Of a stretch of DNA of 64,000 nt, positions 47,575-59,546 are shown one piece after another. Position numbers and translations under genes: made by a program. The notes beneath the pieces are model-generated. The model ran no database searches. It was not told the DNA's origin and saw nothing but the letters and a program-made list of their open reading frames with translations. Each line of letters starts with the position of its first letter. Within the stretch, counting starts at the first letter, position 1. Source of the stretch: Epiperipatus broadwayi (taxonomy: Eukaryota > Onychophora > Udeonychophora > Euonychophora > Peripatidae); contig JAQFVV010006427.1 in NCBI GenBank assembly GCA_028023455.1, positions 1,492,001-1,556,000 on the forward strand, read 5' to 3'.

Positions 47575-47902
47575 GTAAGTGTAGTCACATTTTCTAAATG
47601 TAACTAAATTTTTTCAACAACTTTAGATAAATACTCATAAAAGATTGATAATAATCAGGAAAATGTAATTTAAGTGAATAGTAAAACCTTTATTTATTGT
47701 TTTTACATTATAATCTAAAGAGAACTTATGGTTTTGTAATAAATATGTTGTTTTATAAGATTTTAAATATCACTTTGATAGAAAATTAATAAAATAAATT
47801 GGACAATTAAATGTAATAATTTAAAAACAATTACTGATATTAACTGAAATACAGGCTTAGTATATATATATATATTAGTTCTAATGTTTTCACGGATAAA
47901 AG

Positions 47903-48121
47903 ATGTCATATTATTATTACTATTTGCGGGATATTCCGTGTAGTGAAAAAGCTAAATGTTGACGTTTCAGTACAATATCAAGTACCTTCTTCAGAGCGTC
48001 TTCTTGAGAGAAGACGCTCAGAAGACGCTCTGAAGAAGGTACTTGATATTGTACTAAAACGTCAGCATTTAGCTTTTTCACTACACGGAATATCCTGCAA
48101 ATAGTAATAATAATATGACAT
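47903..48121. repeat. 219-bp near-perfect hairpin with CTGAAGA...GAAACGTC motif
   Basis: Arms 47903-48004 and 48020-48121 (102 bases each) differ at only about three positions. The stem ends in ATGTCATATTATTATTACTA. Near the loop three copies of AGAAGACGCTC stand in alternating orientation. Each arm encodes CTGAAGAAGGTAC, a short loop and GTACTGAAACGTC (the right arm has TAAAACGTC). This resembles the CTGAWGA-stem-GAAAC layout of hammerhead-type motifs found at transposon ends. No protein is coded. Confidence 0.85.
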
Positions 48122-48340
48122 ATATATATACCTGTATCAATATATATAATACATAAGGTATATGAGCACAGACTTTCACACTACCCACCACTCTCCATTC
48201 TCATAACACTGATATACTTGAACACATATATGTCAAAAAGATAAATAATCACCAATATATGCTAAACCAGCAAACATCAGTTGGTCCAGATTATCATACT
48301 TACACATATATGCAATAAGTGCTCATATATATATATATAT

Positions 48341-48923
48341 TGTAACCGTTCGATTGTGTGGTCAATTCCATAACGTAAGTGCACNNNNNNNNNNNNNNNN
48401 NNNNNNNNNNNNNNNNNNNNNNNNNNNNNNNNNNNNNNNNNNNNNNNNNNNNNNNNNNNNNNNNNNNNNNNNNNNNNNNNNNNNNNNNNNNNNNNNNNNN
48501 NNNNNNNNNNNNNNNNNNNNNNNNNNNNNNNNNNNNNNNNNNNNNNNNNNNNNNNNNNNNNNNNNNNNNNNNNNNNNNNNNNNNNNNNNNNNNNNNNNNN
48601 NNNNNNNNNNNNNNNNNNNNNNNNNNNNNNNNNNNNNNNNNNNNNNNNNNNNNNNNNNNNNNNNNNNNNNNNNNNNNNNNNNNNNNNNNNNNNNNNNNNN
48701 NNNNNNNNNNNNNNNNNNNNNNNNNNNNNNNNNNNNNNNNNNNNNNNNNNNNNNNNNNNNNNNNNNNNNNNNNNNNNNNNNNNNNNNNNNNNNNNNNNNN
48801 NNNNNNNNNNNNNNNNNNNNNNNNNNNNNNNNNNNNNNNNNNNNNNNNNNNNNNNNNNNNNNNNNNNNNNNNNNNNNNNNNNNNCATCAATTATTATATT
48901 TTATGCTAAAATATATGGTTACA
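48341..48923. mobile_element. TGTAACC...GGTTACA element containing an assembly gap
   Basis: Termini TGTAACCG and GGTTACA lie inside an (AT)n tract on both sides, as for the element at 4554. The interior is mostly unknown (48385-48884 are N). The uninterrupted right arm of the surrounding foldback reads CTCATATTAAGATA, so this block is a true insertion and about 15-25 bases of AT repeat accompany it. Solo LTR or short-TIR element. Confidence 0.55.
48385..48884. other. Assembly gap (500 N)
   Basis: Exactly 500 N, a conventional scaffold gap size, so the true length is unknown. Open frames crossing it are artefacts. Confidence 0.99.
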
Positions 48924-49730
48924 ATATATATATATTAAGATAGTCAATCTTCATACTTTAATGTACAGGCTTCAATCCACTTCACACTCCAACTCTTCAA
49001 CCATCCATTCAATTGAAATTCTGATGATGGAATGCCTGAATGCCTGTATTTCAGTTATTACATAGTAGAGATGTCTACCCATCCCTCGTATATGTATTAA
49101 ATGGATTATGTCCTGTACATGAGGGGTCAGATTAACTTTAGATCAACATGGGTGTGACAAGAATCTCAGCCTCAGGGTGACCTTTGAGCATTCCATCATC
49201 AGATTTTTAATTGGATGGACAGTTGAAGAGTTGGAGCGGGGAGTGGATTGAAGCCTGTTCATTAAAATATGAAGATTGATTATCTTAATATGAGCACTTA
49301 TTGCATATATGTGTAGAGATGACAATCTGGACCAACTGATGATTTCTGGTTTAGTATGAAATACGGATATTGGTGATTATTTATCTTTTTGACATATATA
49401 TGTTCAAGTATATCAGTGTTATGAGATAGTGTGGAGAGTGGTGGGTCGTGTAAAAGTCTGTGCTCATATACCCTATAAATTACTGATATTGCAATTTCTA
49501 AGTAGTCATAAATAAAATGTAATAAGAAAATTGATAAGAAATTTGATAATAGAGATCATACATGTAATTAAACAAATTATATTTTAAAATATATATGTAA
49601 AACTTTAATATGTGTTAGTATTAAATATGCACACATTGTATAATTCGAATATGATATATCGGACAATTATCTTGAACAATTCTATAAATAATAACAACAA
49701 TTTATTAAATCTCCAAACATTGTCGAAGGC

Positions 49731-49760
49731 TTACCCTTCATTATCAAGAAGTACAAACTC
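49731..49760 (-). other. Structured 3' motif of second PLE
   Basis: On the minus strand TTGATAATGAAGG, a GTAAG loop and CCTTCGACAATG form a hairpin with the same position and layout as TGATTATGGAGG...CCCCCGAAA at 18394-18418 in the other PLE. Probably a decayed hammerhead-like or other conserved RNA structure. Confidence 0.4.
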
Positions 49761-49936
49761 TCTTATCATTTTTCAATGATATACTGATATGCAAATATTC
49801 GACCAAAGCTGGGTGAATATGCAAATTAGAATCAAAGCACCTCCACTCACCATTTCTTTGACAAGGTGTAAAATGACTCCCTTTTGTTCATTGTGTGCTC
49901 ATCTGAGATGATGAAACACACCTCCTTAATCTTTCT

Positions 49937-50284
49937 TCACAAATCACTCCACTCCCTGTACAATACTCTTGGTCCATCTGGTCTGCACGAATGACCCACA
50001 GTCATTGCATGCTGCACAAAAATTGAAGAGTGGAATAAATCAGCTAAGGCCTTATTGTATAAATGCACAGGTTGGGATAATCTAGTTTGAACCCATGCAT
50101 TTGTCTCCCCATAATATGTAGCTGGGCAGTTGTTTTCACTACATGCAATCATGTAGACTGCCTGCTGTGCTTGCACAGGAAAAATATAATCTTTGGTGTT
50201 GTTTATACACCTATTCAAATTAGGGGCGAATAAAAACACACACAGAACTCTGATCAAAAGATCATTTTGGATATATGGGAGCAA
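49937..50284 (-). pseudogene. PLE 2 GIY-YIG endonuclease
   Basis: In the same frame as the RT and separated by a TGA at 50288-50290. The linker with N-L-N-R-C-I-N-N-T-K leads to A-V-Y-M-I-A-C-S-E-N-N-C-P-A-T-Y-Y-G-E-T and Q-T-R-L-S-Q-P-V-H, where the family has R-x-x-Q-H. The Cys pair before the Y-Y-G strand is present. A further TGA at 49937-49939 ends the frame early. R-K-I-K-E-V-C-F continues past it, so the domain originally extended to about 49850. Confidence 0.83.
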
Positions 50285-50287
50285 AAT

Positions 50288-50887
50288 TCACAGTTTATCT
50301 TGTTTAAATATGTGATTAGGCCTTTTTTTAAATTTCTCAATAATATTATCAATGGCTCGTTGGTTATATTGTGCCTTAATGAGCTCATTTCTGTAAATTT
50401 CAATGTTGCTTCTTTTGTCAGCTTCAAAACTACACAAATAGTTATTTCTATGTAAAAATGATTTGAGGCCAGCAAATTTATGTATGTCTGGTGTATTTGA
50501 TAAGTGATGTATATGGTCTCTGGTGTTAATCAGCTTAATGTTCATTTTGTAATAAAAGCGATCAGCCTCAATCATTACTTGTAGGTCCAAATATTTAATA
50601 CTGTTCGATGCTTCTTTCTGGCTTACATTTATGTTAAGGCCTGATGCTGTTATGAGGTCAGCTTTAATATCCTCAATGGTTTCCTTCAGAGTGGCTATAA
50701 ATATATCATCCACATACCTAGCATACAGAACTAATACTACATTATTCATATAACTAGGCACAATAATCCATTCATATGCATTCATCATAAGACTGGCAAT
50801 GATACCACTCATCGGAAGACCCATAGGCCAACCGTTGAGCATATGATACCACTCATGATTGAAAACTGCATAAATATTTTGGTTCAT
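50288..50887 (-). pseudogene. PLE 2 reverse transcriptase, palm and thumb
   Basis: Shows H-M-L-N-G-W-P-M-G-L-P-M-S-G (motif B) and Y-A-R-Y-V-D-D-I-F-I (motif C with catalytic Y-V-D-D), then S-I-K-Y-L-D-L-Q. The C-terminal H-K-F-A-G-L-K-S-F-L-H-R-N matches the equivalent of the first PLE (H-K-L-A-S-L-N-S-F-L-Y-R-N). A TGA at 50888-50890 separates it from the fingers portion, in the same frame. Confidence 0.88.
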
Positions 50888-50890
50888 TCA

Positions 50891-51256
50891 TTCTAGCAAA
50901 GCAACAACAAACTTGACCCACTCAAGGTCCATTCCATAATTAATGAGTGCTTCTCTTACCACAATGATCAATTTGGGTCTATCAATCAATCCATATACCT
51001 CTGCTACATCAAGTGCAGTCATCCCTGTGTGTTGCTCTGGATGTACATTCTTCAATTTCTCAACAAAATCAAATGATGATTTGACAGCATACTCTCCATA
51101 TCCAGTAGTTTGGGTGATCCACTTATTTATAATCTTGCCTGCTTTATAGTAGTGTACTCTGCCAAAGTGGATCATCAACCTTAAAGTCACACCTTCTTTA
51201 TGAATTTTGGCATTTGCAAAAATTCTTGGGGGAGTAGTGGCCGAAGGATACATTTG
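50891..51256 (-). pseudogene. PLE 2 reverse transcriptase, fingers
   Basis: Contains P-R-I-F-A-N-A-K-I-H-K-E-G, the PLE K-I-H-K motif, then L-R-L-M-I-H-F-G-R-V-H-Y-Y and T-A-L-D-V-A-E-V-Y-G-L-I-D (motif A). This shows what the palindromic PLE lacks upstream of its truncation. It is in the same frame as the next segment, with one TGA between them. Confidence 0.85.
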
Positions 51257-51870
51257 CAGCTAGTTTGCCTTAGTAAATGCTTTGAATGTGTGTGGCATAA
51301 GCACAAATGATACAAATTTAACTTTGTTTAACTTAAAATTAATCTCAGGCACTTTTTGCAATTTTAGCCTGTCAATTTGTTGTTGAATTTTATACCTATA
51401 ATCTACAGTGTCCATAATAACAAATCTATTACCTTTATTTTCTTTTATTACTGTAATATTGTTGGCTCATAAACCTTCATGTTGTTGCTATCCTGTCTTT
51501 CCACTGATCTCTCTGTGGCTATATAGTTTTAAGTTGCAAACCTCTTGGCAACTTTTGCTATATAAGCATTCTTAAGAGGGTTCTTTTCCAATCCAGCTTC
51601 AGTATCAGCCACCAGCTCCATCTTAGGGTTCTTCCATCCTTTCCCAATAAATCTAGGTCCTTTATTCAGAATTGTTTTAACTCCATCTGGGATCTGGGAT
51701 GTTGATAGGTTTACAAAATCCTCTTGCATCATTGGCTGCAATTGAATGCCTTGTTTACCTGCCAAAAATTGGAACTTCTTATCAAATTTCAATTCCAATT
51801 GTGCTCTTAGTCTATTGCATTTTCCAATAATTAGCTTTGGAAAAAAATCAAACAAAATATGTACACTCAA
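51257..51870 (-). pseudogene. PLE 2 N-terminal region, frameshifted
   Basis: 51529-51870 reads E-D-F-V-N-L-S and L-N-K-G-P-R-F-I, typical of the conserved N-terminal region of PLE proteins. 51340-51460, in another frame, reads V-I-K-E-N-K-G-N-R-F-V-I-M-D-T-V-D-Y, equivalent to the family's K-x-D-K-G-x-x-V-V-x-M-D. A frameshift between about 51460 and 51529 and another near 51340 break the protein. The true start is not identified. Confidence 0.72.
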
Positions 51871-52164
51871 TAATTTATTTAGAAATTAAAAAATAAAAAT
51901 ATAAACAATTGAATATATATAATATTTGGATGCTTGTAAAGTGAATCTAGTAATTTAAATTACTATTAATTGGTGTAGAAGCATAAAAACTAGTGTTTGT
52001 TTAAAAGTTTGTGTTGATAACATTTTTTTATAATTATACATTGAACTATTTTCACAATTTAGAATTAATTGTTAATGTCTTTAAAAAAATCAATCTTTGT
52101 TTAACTATTACATGCATAAGAATAGAATATGGGCTCTCTATATTCATGAATATTAAACATAAGA

Positions 52165-52335
52165 CAAGATCCTTTGACAGGATAGCCCAATTGGCTAAAG
52201 TTTCACCTTTGAGTCTAAAGATCATAGATTTAATTTTCATGTTAGAATTGTCATAGTTTCAAGCACGAGCAACTGAAGAAGATAATAATGGCATTCAAAA
52301 CATGTTGCTATTGTGTCAGATTATTTTTAAAAGTT
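52165..52335 (+). other. Possible tRNA-derived SINE or tRNA pseudogene
   Basis: GGATAGCCCAATTGGCTAAA resembles a tRNA D-arm/A box and ATAGATTTAATTTTCATG a decayed T-arm/B box 40 bases later. Downstream AACTGAAGAAGATAATAATG and GCATTCAAAACATGTTGC could be a SINE body. An AATAAAG word is at 52340. No intact cloverleaf was found, so it is not a functional tRNA. Confidence 0.35.
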
Positions 52336-53714
52336 TAAATAAAGTTTGAATTTTTCTGAAGACACTTTGCAATTAATTCTAGATAATGGGAATAGTCCAA
52401 TATATAATTACAAATAAAAACAAAAGCATTAGAAATGTGTAGAGAGCCAATGTTACTCATATGGGATCAGTTTAATCAAGAAATACCCAATGAGAATGAG
52501 AGTTGATGAGTTTTTTTATGTTTTTCACTAGAAGTGGTCAATGTTTTATAATTCATGCAATATTTTTTACCTATGAATTTACATATACCATGCCTCCTTT
52601 ACTCTACTCTTCAATTGTTATATAAAATATAGTATTCTATAATATATTTTTTCATAATATAATAAAGTACTATAAAAAAAAAACTAAATATTGTTTAAAT
52701 TTACCAAGACTACTGACTCTGTTATCACTGGCCTTGCTTTAGTTCATTAAGTGAGTGACCTGCACATCTTATTTGATTCGTCAACATGTTGTTTTCTTTC
52801 TTTACTAATGTAAAAACTATAAGCATGACATCAACCAAAATATGGCCATTTGATAGTTTTCTGATGTGTCTTTCTAAAGATGTCTACCACAAAAAAATCC
52901 AATAAAATTTGGATTTTTATAGTGTTTTTTATTAAGCAGTGCATTTAATTTTTTTGTTTTTTGATCAATTTTGTAATTTTCATGAAGCAATAAAGACAGA
53001 AAATACATACCTGCCTTCAAATAGACATTTATTGGAGTAAAACTAATCTTATTCACAAACAAGGCCTACAATGGAGTCTAAATATAAAGCACAATATCAG
53101 ACTCATAAGTATAAAATTTTAATTTTTTAAATAATATTTTAATTTTTTTTTTAATTTTTATTAATTTTAGTTTGTAGTTGGTGTGTGTTGATATAAATTA
53201 TATATTTATTTATGCTCATATAGAATTCATATCTACCATAATTTTCTAAAGTTCTAATCCACTTATTTTATAAAAATAAACTTATTTTATAAAAATAATG
53301 ATTCTCAAAAAGTTTAATAATTTATTATTTATTATTATGATTACATGATGTGTTTGTGTTTACAAATAATGAGTTACAAAACTAATAATCAAATGTATAG
53401 AAAGATTGCACATGCAGGCAAATAATCAAATTCTGATTCTTGTTTATGCCTTGATACTCATGCTTTGGAGTCACTCTGATTTTGCTATATGTTTTATCAT
53501 ATTATTTTCAAGTCTATAGCTAACAAATGGACTATATGCAAATAAATTATATCTATGTGATACAGTAAATACAACAAGATAGCATCACTGGTCTACATAA
53601 AGAATATAAACATCACTGATGTACACAAAAAATAAAATGAAGAGATGAAACTCATTTTATCAGTGATACAGATCTATCTTCTGGAAATGATTTGTTTTGT
53701 ATCTTTTTTATTAG
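52336..53714. other. AT-rich stretch, no gene recognised
   Basis: Short closed frames only. If the exon at 53715 is real, part of this would be 5' intron. Confidence 0.4.
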
Positions 53715-53831
53715 GAGGAATCTGTTTCTTATAGACACCTTTGACATTTGGTAACTTTTGGGGTACAAGATAAAAATGAAGAATTCTTATGCAAATACTT
53801 TTGGAGATTCTGAAGCTATGGATTATCTCAG
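53715..53831 (+). other. Candidate first coding exon of a host gene
   Basis: An acceptor-like TATCTTTTTTATTAG at 53700-53714 and a consensus donor CTCAG|GTAAGA at 53831/53832 bound 117 bases. An ATG at 53776 opens M-K-N-S-Y-A-N-T-F-G-D-S-E-A-M-D-Y-L and the frame remains open at the donor with phase 2. Composition is less AT-rich than the neighbours. No family is recognised, and no following exon could be found within the window. Confidence 0.35.
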
Positions 53832-56199
53832 GTAAGACATATTATATATGATTTGAAAGATAATTTTGTGAGGAATACAAAGAAATTATAACTGAAGATG
53901 TAATTTAAAGTTAGTTTATGATGAATTAGAAATTATGAACAAACAATAAAGTAATAATTATTTTGGATGTTGAAATTTCTTTTTTTCCTTATTTTTTTAA
54001 ATGGTTATCATTATTTGTCTTAAACTTATTGTTTTCCTTAGTTTTTCTAGTTTCTATTAGTGTATTTTTTTTGCTCTAACATAATTAAACTGAAGATATT
54101 GTGAAAATTGTATCTCATGCCTGTTTTTAAACAAACTCAATATGGCCATTTAGTCCTAAACAGTTAATATTTAGAGTTAAGTAGAACATTTTTCAAACTT
54201 GAGTCATGCAGTCATGATCTTGTTTTAATTTGTTTGTTTTTCTTAATAATTTCATTGATTTTAAATTGCAAATGGTTCTTGACTTTCATACCTAATTGGT
54301 TTCTGAAACATGCATGAAAATTGAAATGTAAGAAAGTAGAGCAATATAAAAAAAACATCAAAAACTGGTTTTAAAATATTTATTTTTTAATGAGGTATAT
54401 TAGCATATACAGATAATTGAGTTGTACTTTTTTTTCTTTTCTTATAAAAAGTTCTGTAACATGCTGTATCTTTTTCTAGTGCCTTCATACAAAATAGTAA
54501 ATTGTATAAAAGTAGAATGGATGAAAGTCCAATACCCCCTGTATTTTTATAAAATAAAAAAAAAACTATAAAGCTTGCAAAGAATAAATAATTATATAAT
54601 AAAAATTAAAAATAACTCACTCTGGACTAATCCTAAAAATTAGATAAGTGTGAAATATCTACTTACTAAATAATTTTTTTTTTTTACTTTGAATTACTGA
54701 ATTTCAATATTTGTTTGTTTGTTTGTTTTTTCAGAGTATTAAGAAGAATTGTTTTTTTTATTACTATATTATTTGACAATATTTAGCCTAACTTTTTCAA
54801 TCAGGAATTCATAGCATTGAAATTAATCCACAATATATCTATCTAGTTTGATAAAATAAATTGTAATTTAAAAATATATATGATCATATATATAAAAAAT
54901 AAGATTAAATGATTCTAAATAAAGTATTATTTTTTACAATTTTATAAATAAATAGAAAAAAAAATCAATTATAATGTAATTATTTTTATTACTACTTATT
55001 ATTATTATTGGATTTGATGAGATTTTTTAATTTCTTTTTTTGCTCTGATAAAGATAAATTTAAAGAATAATATAGTATCAACTTTTCTACTATATATACA
55101 TATTGTAAGGGATAGTTAGCTTCAGGACTTGAAATATATAAGTAAAAAAAACAATTTTTTTGTTTTGACATGCTCATTTATGTTTAAACCATAACCATCC
55201 ATAACCACCATGGACTTATTTACTTGAAGGACCAATATGTTCAACCATAATGAGAATGTATAAACAATACTTTTTTTGAGTTTGAATATGCTCATTAAAA
55301 GAAAATGACATTAAAAGTGGTGAATGCACATATGGTGATGCAAACATCATGATAATTTTCATTTCATTTAAAAATTGTTTTGATTTTTCATCATAGATTT
55401 AAATTATTGAATTGCTTAATTTACGTTTAAAAATAGTCATATAGGATGTATTAGGATGGTATCCTGAATTGCTATAAAATCTTTTATCTACTTGTTATAT
55501 CTGAATGATTTCTTAGTAAATTATTTTATTCTAAATTAAGAGTTTATCATGTACTTTTTTAATCATTAAAATTGTTATTATAAGTTAGGGAGATATTATT
55601 TTAGGTTAAGAGAATATCTCATTATATTATTACTAGACTCTCATTCTTTGTCTAATAATCTTAAAGTAAAAGAGAAGAATAAAGCTCACATTAAACTAAG
55701 AGTTGAAATAATCTTGAGATATTAATTTATCTAAGAATGTTAAAGAAATTATTTTAATTCAAAGCAAAATTGTTTTAAGAAATACTACTGTGGCAAAACG
55801 TAATGACATATTTTTGTTTTTATGAAAAAAATTTGATTGTAGATCTGATCATATTAGTAAGATACTTGTCATGGTTGTTAAATGTGTAATGATTGGAAGA
55901 AGTGTTGTAGAAGGAGAATTTTTAGTATAACTTAATCCTTTAATGATGTATGTTCCATTAATATTTTATAATTTATAAGAGAAGTTTCATCCTCTTAAAT
56001 TTTACTAATTGTTGCATTTGCTTTAATAATGAATATTCATTGTTGTTATTTTACCCTTATTGTTCTTATTATTATGGCATATGACATTTGAAACATTCTG
56101 AGCTTAGCCAATGTTATCGCTTAATCTATCATATACTTAATGAGATGGTTGTGTCGCAGTTATTTATTGATGGCCTATTCTCCTTTCATTGATTATAAT

Positions 56200-56248
<49 letters not shown>

Positions 56249-58690
56249 ACTTCAAAATCTGTCAGCGATGAGAATGAAAATATTGGGACAGCCTTAATAG
56301 AACAAGATTTATGTGTTGCATAATTCAGTATACTCTTCAGTATCTTTTTTATAAATTTTGATTTAAGACAAGAGTTTTATTTGCAAAATGGTTACCACTG
56401 ACCAACCCTGCTTAATAATTTTCTTATCCCAATAAATATGTAAAGAAAGTCTAAAAAATAATAATTTAAAATGATTTGTTTCATACAATCTTTTAATATG
56501 TTTATGCCTATTGTATTCCTTATTTATGTAGTATTATTAATGATAATAAGGCAAAAGACAATCGTGATAATAAGCATTAATATTTTATTTTTTAAAAGAT
56601 TGAAATCCATGATAGATAAATTTTTTACTAAGTATGAAATCATCAAGATCAAAACAAAAACAGAGCTTAGCTAAAAACTTGTCTTAAATTTAAAAGTATT
56701 GAAGCTTTTCTTAATGAAATGTGGATTGCAGAGAAAATATCTTTTAATTCAGGATTATTTTGTTTATACAGTAAACACATGTAAGTACTTATAAATAAAA
56801 ATATTTAAAAGTGAATATGCTAAAAGAATGAGTTGAATATAATTATATAAAATTAAATAAAAACTATAGCTGCTACGATTTTAAAAATTTCGATCTAAAT
56901 CCAATATAAAGTTTTATTTTTAAAAAAACTAAAGCAATTTTTATAATTAAATTATATTTTGTGAAATATTTACTCTATTTTTAGCAGTTTATTGTATGAA
57001 AACAAGATGTTATATGTATATATAACTAGTTATTTAATGACAAATATTATGAACCTGGTATACAACTAGATTTTTAACAATGTAGAAAGTAATCATCCCT
57101 CCTCAAAATTTATAAAAAAAATTATTCAATTACAGATTTTGTCTTGCTCAACTTATGTAGCTCTAGTAGCTAACACATTTTTATTGTTACAGATTTGGTA
57201 TTGTACAATTTATACTATTACATATTTTAGCTTTATGCAATTTAAATTATATTAATGATATAAAAAATGTAATAATATTTTGTTAAACAAACAAATGTAT
57301 TTTCTTTTTTGATTTATAATTTAGTAAGAAAAAATTTTAGTTAATATAATTAGACTTAAATAACTATGTATTATACTTAAGAAATGTTTTTGCAATAACA
57401 TTATTATCATTTTTATGTAAATATATATGAGCATATTACTGTTATTGTGATGCAAAATGTCTGTTTGAATAATTAGTCAAAACTTTCTCTACTTAGGCTA
57501 TATTCCAGAAAGTTTGCTACCCAAGTTAGACAGCCTTCCCTTCAAAACTCTTATGGACCACAATAAACTCATCAACCTCTTACTCATTATCCAATTACTT
57601 TTTCAGCACCTGGATCATTTTTCTTCTTATTTCTATTTTAATAAAAGCCATTTTCATAATTCCATTATTCTATTTCCAAATTCCTAGTTTTGTTAGAAAA
57701 CCCTAAACAAAAATTCAGAAAATCTTAACCTCTTTCACTCAATTTATCTTTACATTTATCTGGTTCTCCTTTAATAATTTACATTTTAAAAATGGATATT
57801 ATTTTATCTCAATTTTTGGCTTCTTTTCCTGGTATTCAAAGATATAATCTTTTCTCAAATAATAATAAGTTCCTGTCAATGTTATTATACATTCTTTAAA
57901 TATTTTATATAAGTTATATTCTTATATAATTTTATACTACTTTTATTCAAATTCATTTTTTTATAATTCTAATTGTTTTTAAACAATTTATTTAATCTCT
58001 TTTCCTGTCTCATAATTATGAACTTGTGTTATATTATCTTTTAACCCAATTTTATATATAAATGAATTATCAATCTATTAACTTCGCACATTGTAAAACC
58101 TTTCTTGTCCAATGTGTTTGTTGGCCTATTTATATTATTCAAACACTTTTTATTTAATCTATTTCCATTTGTGTATCATAAACTTCCAAATATTTTTACT
58201 TTTTTTAAACTCATTACAAAATAAGTCTATTCCATTTCACCTTAAATAGTCATAATTGCTGTCCACAATTCATTGCACAATGTATTGTACCAGTCAAAAC
58301 ATGTACATCCATCTAACATGAGCTGGAACTCACAAAATGTATAAAACCATGAAGCTCAAGCTTAAGCTAAGATTGACTGCTTCATACTTCCCCACTTATA
58401 ATGGAAGGAAATATAAAAAAATAGTTAAAAAATGTCTTGACTATGAGTCTTCAAGATGTACCCCTAAACTTTTCTCTTCTTTGTTATTCTATGTTGACCT
58501 AGTGCTATCATTTATATTATTTTTCCCTTTTCTGTTCCCCATTATCTTAGCCATACTAAAAAACAAAAAAAAAATAAAACTACTGGATTGTCCAATGCAT
58601 CAGGTCTTTTGGATTCGGTTTTTCTTGTTTTTAATGAGTCTGTGGAAAAGTGTATCATCTTATCACTTTGCCTAGGTTAAGTGGTGCACA
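53832..58690. other. AT-rich stretch, no gene recognised
   Basis: Includes a (TA)n microsatellite at 56196-56245 and a pyrimidine-rich plus strand from about 57480 to 58620. The part nearest 58690 is expected to hold the 3' UTR and LTR of the gypsy element, but I could not fix LTR ends. A 112-codon frame at 58337-58675 has no recognisable similarity. Confidence 0.4.
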
Positions 58691-58695
58691 CAGCT

Positions 58696-59543
58696 TCAAT
58701 TGCCATGCATTGTAAATCCAATTGAATCCATTGTCTCCTTCCAGTAAGAAAGCATTTTGAAACACTTCCTGTGAACAATATATGGTGCACCATACAAAAG
58801 AAATTTTTTTTTAAATTCTTTCTTTAATACATTGCTAGTCTTTGGTGATCTCAGCCATACTTGATCCCCTTCCCAGAATTGGTGACATTGCATCTGTCCC
58901 CTATTTATACATTTTTCTGTCATATGGGCCAGCCATTTTCTGGCAACCTCTTGGTCATGGGTAGGGTTGATAATGATTTCATTTATGGCACCAGGTTTGG
59001 GAATAAGTTGGAACATGGTTTTCCATAATAAAGGCATTTGGGCATGAAACCTGTAGACTCATTCATTGTCTGGTTAATACAATAAATTATTTTTAGGGTT
59101 TTATTTACCCAATTCTGATAGCTGACCAAAATGTAAGTGCAAAAGAGTCAATTGATTTCCCTCATGACTTTTCACAAGGATTAGATTGGGAATTTTTAAA
59201 TAAATGATTGGTATGTTGCCTCAAAGTCCAGTTTTTCCATTCCCTTGATGTGAAGGCCAAGCCATGATCTGAGAGGATTGTCTCAGGTTTTTCAACCTCA
59301 GGGAACTGTTTATTTTGGAGGGTCTGAATAGTGTTCTTTGAGTGAGCAGTTCAGATGGATATGCTCATAAGAAAAGACATCATCGTACATGATGAGTAAA
59401 TATTGGAAATTTTTAAAGTTAGGCAAAGGACCATAGTGGTCCATTGCGAGAAACTCATTTGGCTTTCATGCAGTTACAGGTTTCACAGTTCCTGCATAGG
59501 ATTTATTCAGAAACTTAGTTCAGACACACATGGTGCATTTCCA
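58696..59543 (-). pseudogene. Gypsy integrase core and C-terminal domain
   Basis: Starts at the second half of the HHCC zinc finger, C-R-N-C-E-T-C-N-C-M-K-A (about 59455-59490). It is followed by D-H-Y-G-P-L-P-N-F-K-N-F-Q-Y-L-L (about 59390-59440), the equivalent of the D-x-x-G-P-F-P stretch after the first catalytic Asp. 58696-59037 encodes R-G-Q-M-Q-C-H-Q-F-W-E-G-D-Q-V-W-L-R-S-P-K-T, the G-D-x-V-W-L beta-strand motif of gypsy integrase C-termini. Several stops lie between. Confidence 0.72.
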
Positions 59544-59546
59544 TAA

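Larger units (their letters stand above)
48150..49480. repeat. Large family B foldback, left arm interrupted
   Basis: Outer arms 48157-48335 and 49290-49477 are reverse complements (AGGTATATGAGCACAGACTT against AAGTCTGTGCTCATATACC). The inner arms 48930-49035 and 49190-49287 continue the match (CAGGCTTCAATCCACTTCAC against GAGTGGATTGAAGCCTG). The loop is about 49036-49190. The left arm is split by the TGTAACC element at 48341. The intact right arm shows the pre-insertion sequence. Confidence 0.85.
49690..51880 (-). mobile_element. Second Penelope-like element, nearly full length, decayed
   Basis: Minus-strand order is N-terminal region (51870-51260), RT (51253-50288), GIY-YIG endonuclease (50284 to about 49850), then a 3' non-coding region to about 49690 with a structured motif. 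It belongs to a different subfamily from the palindromic PLE at 15-18.5 kb. Three in-frame TGA codons and one or more frameshifts interrupt it. Terminal pLTR-type repeats were not found. Confidence 0.85.

Noticed and set aside
48300-48938. Long open frames crossing 48385-48884
   Set aside because: They consist almost entirely of undetermined bases in a 500-N gap.
58337-58675. 112-codon ORF with a hydrophobic middle segment
   Set aside because: No family similarity, low-complexity Lys/Phe/Leu content typical of AT-rich chance ORFs, and it lies where gypsy 3' sequence is expected.
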